The notes beneath the pieces are model-generated. The model worked only from the letters and a program-made list of their open reading frames with translations. It ran no database searches and was not told the origin of the DNA. The position numbers and the translations under genes are program-made. Positions 61,985-64,000 of a stretch of DNA of 64,000 bases are shown piece after piece. This stretch comes from Prolixibacteraceae bacterium (lineage in GTDB: Bacteria > Bacteroidota > Bacteroidia > Bacteroidales > Prolixibacteraceae): NCBI GenBank assembly GCA_019459525.1, contig JAIBEY010000017.1, positions 17,283 through 81,282 on the forward strand, read 5' to 3'. The number at the start of each line of letters is the position of its first letter. Position 1 is the first letter of the stretch.

Positions 61985-62584
61985 ATGAATGCAACAATAC
62001 GATTAGCAGAGAAACGGGATGTGCCAGGAATTCTGGAAATATACGCTCCATTTATTCGCGACACCGCCGTCACATTTGAAGAAACGGTTCCAACAGAGGA
62101 ATCATTTTGGGAACGGATTCAGGGAATTATGGCCGAGCTGCCTTTCCTGGTGTGCGAGATTGATGGCCGGATTGCCGGTTACGCTTATGCCTCAGGCTAC
62201 CGTAGCCGGGCATCTTACCGCTGGACCAAGGAAGTTTCGGTTTATATCCATCCCGATTTTCACCGTAAACGAGTAGCTCACGCCTTATATACCAGCCTGA
62301 ATGAAATGGTTCGTTACCAGGGAATAGCCGACTTACTGGCCATTATCACCATGCCCAACGAACCAAGTGTTGCCTTTCACGAGTATTTCGGATACCGCAA
62401 ATGTGCCGAGTTCTCGAAAGTAGGTTATAAACTCGATCAATGGCAAAATGTGGGTTGGTTCGAATTGTTCCTTCAGGATGAAAACGAGGCACCAAAAGAT
62501 CGGATTTTACGTTTGGATGAAATCACCGGGCTTCCTGTTTTTAGCGAAGCGGTTCAGAAAGGTTTGGATAAACTAAACCTGTAA
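61985..62584 (+). CDS. GNAT-family N-acetyltransferase, phosphinothricin acetyltransferase-like
   Basis: 199 residues. The GNAT fold begins IRLAEKRDVPGILEIYAPFIRDTAVTF, continues with LVCEIDGRIAGYAYASGYRSRASYRWTKEVSVYI, and the acetyl-CoA segment is HPDFHRKRVAHALYTSL. The YAPFIRDTAVTFEE / YRWTKEVSVYIHP signatures point to the PAT/YncA group, which acetylates amino groups of small molecules such as phosphinothricin-like or methionine-sulfone compounds. The acetyl-CoA loop (RKRVAHAL) is less canonical than Q/RxxGxG. A roughly 25-residue extra C-terminal tail (RILRLDEITGLPVFSEAV) is present. Monocistronic. Confidence 0.85.
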   Translation: MNATIRLAEKRDVPGILEIYAPFIRDTAVTFEETVPTEESFWERIQGIMAELPFLVCEIDGRIAGYAYASGYRSRASYRWTKEVSVYIHPDFHRKRVAHALYTSLNEMVRYQGIADLLAIITMPNEPSVAFHEYFGYRKCAEFSKVGYKLDQWQNVGWFELFLQDENEAPKDRILRLDEITGLPVFSEAVQKGLDKLNL

Positions 62585-62720
62585 ACTTTTGTTTTTTCAA
62601 AAAAGGTTCCGTGAACTTACAAACGCAACGAGCCGCGAAGAAGGAAAGGTAAATATTTATACGGGTTACTTATTTTGGCGACAGGCAGGCATCTGACAAT
62701 TAAAAACAAATTACGGGCGG

Positions 62721-64000
62721 ATGAAAAACAACAGCAAATACAACAACCGGGAAATAAGTTGGTTATCGTTCAATGCAAGAGTGCTTCAGGAAGCTGAAGA
62801 TCCGACGGTTCCGTTATTTGAACGAATACGTTTTCTCGGGATCTTCTCGAACAATCTCGATGAGTTTTTCAGGGTACGGGTTGCAGCCGTTCGTCGGATG
62901 TTGGAGTATGGGAAAGACGATGAAGCGCTGTTGGGCGACATTACACCTGCCGAATTATACGATGAGATTCAGGAAACGGTAGTCCAGCATCAACAAAAGG
63001 CACAGGAAATCTACCGGAATATCTGGAAAGAAATGGCCAATGAGAATATTTTCATGCTCGACGAAAAGCAGCTCTCTCACGAGCAAGGCGTTTATGTCAG
63101 GAAATATTTCAACATTAAGGTTCTTCCAAACATCATCCCTATTATGCTGGGGAAAAGCATGAAATTCCCTTACCTGCGCGACAAATCTGTGTATCTTGCC
63201 GTTAAGTTGTCGAAAACCAAGTCACCCGAAAAATTTGCCTATGCGCTCATTCGTGTTCCGAGCCGTTCCATTTCCCGGTTTCTGGTTTTACCCGAACAGG
63301 GAAATAAAAAGTTTGTCATCCTGGTTGACGATGTGATCCGGTTCTGCCTTAACGATGTTTTTCCCATTTTTAATTACGACCATTTCGAGGCATACACCAT
63401 CAAAGTTACCCGTGATGCCGAATTAGATATCGACGACGACATCTCCAAAAGCTTCATGGAAAAGATGGAGATCAGCCTGAAAAAGCGCAAAGTGGGTATT
63501 CCCGTGCGACTGATTTACGACCGGGAGATGCCCGACGATCTGCTCGAATTCATTATGAAAAAAATGAAACTCGACGGAGCCGATAAAACAGTGGCTGGAG
63601 GCAGGTACCACAATCATAAAGATTTTATGAATTTCCCGGAAATAGGCAAACAACACCACTATTACCAGTCGTTACCGCCTGTTCCGCATAAAGATTTGCC
63701 TCCACACCAAAGTATCCTGAAAAAACTGAGGCAAAAAGACGTTTTGCTTCATTACCCGTATCAAAGCTTTTCACATTTTATTGATTTTTTGCGCGAAGCA
63801 GCCATCGATCCAAAAGTCTGCGAAATCGGCATCACCATTTACCGGGTTTCCGAAACCTCGAAAGTGGTGAATGCTTTGCTGAACGCGATCAGAAACGGGA
63901 AAAAAGTAACGGTAGTAATCGAATTACAGGCACGTTTCGACGAAGAAGCTAACATCTTCTGGTCAAACAAATTGCAGGAAGAAGGCGCGCAGGTCATTAA
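62721..64000 (+). CDS. ppk1: Polyphosphate kinase 1, N-terminal part (truncated by window edge)
   Basis: The frame is open from ATG 62721 (MKNNSKYNNREISWLSFNAR) to the last base, giving 426 codons of an expected ~690. PPK1 makes polyphosphate from ATP. The N-terminal helical domain reads REISWLSFNARVLQEA, FLGIFSNNLDEFFRVRVAAV. The head domain reads FAYALIRVPSRSISRF, FPIFNYDHFEAYTIKVTRDAEL. The first phospholipase-D-like catalytic domain begins LLHYPYQSFSHFIDFLREA, IGITIYRVSETSKVVNALLNA and KKVTVVIELQARFDEEANI. The autophosphorylated His lies beyond the window. Confidence 0.96.
   Translation, partial: MKNNSKYNNREISWLSFNARVLQEAEDPTVPLFERIRFLGIFSNNLDEFFRVRVAAVRRMLEYGKDDEALLGDITPAELYDEIQETVVQHQQKAQEIYRNIWKEMANENIFMLDEKQLSHEQGVYVRKYFNIKVLPNIIPIMLGKSMKFPYLRDKSVYLAVKLSKTKSPEKFAYALIRVPSRSISRFLVLPEQGNKKFVILVDDVIRFCLNDVFPIFNYDHFEAYTIKVTRDAELDIDDDISKSFMEKMEISLKKRKVGIPVRLIYDREMPDDLLEFIMKKMKLDGADKTVAGGRYHNHKDFMNFPEIGKQHHYYQSLPPVPHKDLPPHQSILKKLRQKDVLLHYPYQSFSHFIDFLREAAIDPKVCEIGITIYRVSETSKVVNALLNAIRNGKKVTVVIELQARFDEEANIFWSNKLQEEGAQVI

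Overview
The window comes from a member of the Bacteroidota, most likely the Bacteroidales/Marinilabiliales side (Prolixibacteraceae-like). This is inferred from gene content and not from a marker phylogeny. The supporting signs are four SusC-type TonB-dependent receptors with SusD lipoproteins, three ECF sigma factors and four FecR-type anti-sigma factors. LytS/LytTR signalling, DUF5687, DUF5916 and head-GIN (DUF2807) proteins and a eukaryotic-type hexokinase point the same way. Promoters carry the phylum -7 box TAnnTTTG and most genes lack a Shine-Dalgarno sequence. An exception is the SD-like stimulator inside prfB.

Layout. 1-3.0 kb: the end of an HlyD-type membrane fusion protein and two ABC-2 permeases, separated by a palindromic repeat. 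3.1-5.4 kb: a META-like lipoprotein and a LytS/LytTR two-component pair. 5.4-13.3 kb: mostly minus-strand metabolic and envelope genes (epimerase, a tightly overlapping START / DUF2062 / SDR operon, hexokinase, a DUF5916 outer-membrane protein) and tRNA-Ala(GGC). A 247-bp MITE-like element lies at 6.56-6.80 kb. 13.6-16.6 kb: two paralogous tonB genes flanking hflX. 16.7-24.4 kb: asd, a secreted lamin-tail protein, a four-helix-bundle protein, a DUF5687 permease with its ATPase, an AT-rich DUF5677 gene and a YiiX-like lipoprotein hydrolase.

24.7-54.3 kb is a 30-kb block of three regulated glycan or nutrient uptake systems. PUL-A (24.7-32.1 kb, +) is sigma-FecR-SusC-SusD. PUL-B (32.4-42.5 kb, +) has the same order and adds a discoidin-domain lipoprotein and a Tat-exported GH109-type enzyme. 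PUL-C (42.6-54.3 kb, -) is sigma-FecR-SusC followed by FecR-SusC-SusD, apparently an internal duplication in which one copy lost SusD and the other lost the STN signalling domain. The expected logic is ligand binding by SusCD, a signal from the STN domain to FecR, and release of the ECF sigma factor that transcribes the operon. Three of the four susC genes share an unannotated arrangement at their 5' end. An antisense -7 box overlaps the start codon, and a terminator-like hairpin about 50 bp upstream faces the antisense direction, predicting roughly 75-82-nt antisense RNAs. This is the most interesting system in the window.

54.5-55.8 kb: the C-terminal part of a LuxR-type regulator abuts the C-terminal part of a GH3 beta-glucosidase within a few bases. 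This looks like a deletion between two divergent genes, or an assembly join. 55.8-64 kb returns to housekeeping genes: head-GIN protein, LemA/DUF3137, rimM, rpsP, a small lipoprotein, prfB with its programmed +1 frameshift, a GNAT acetyltransferase and the start of ppk1.
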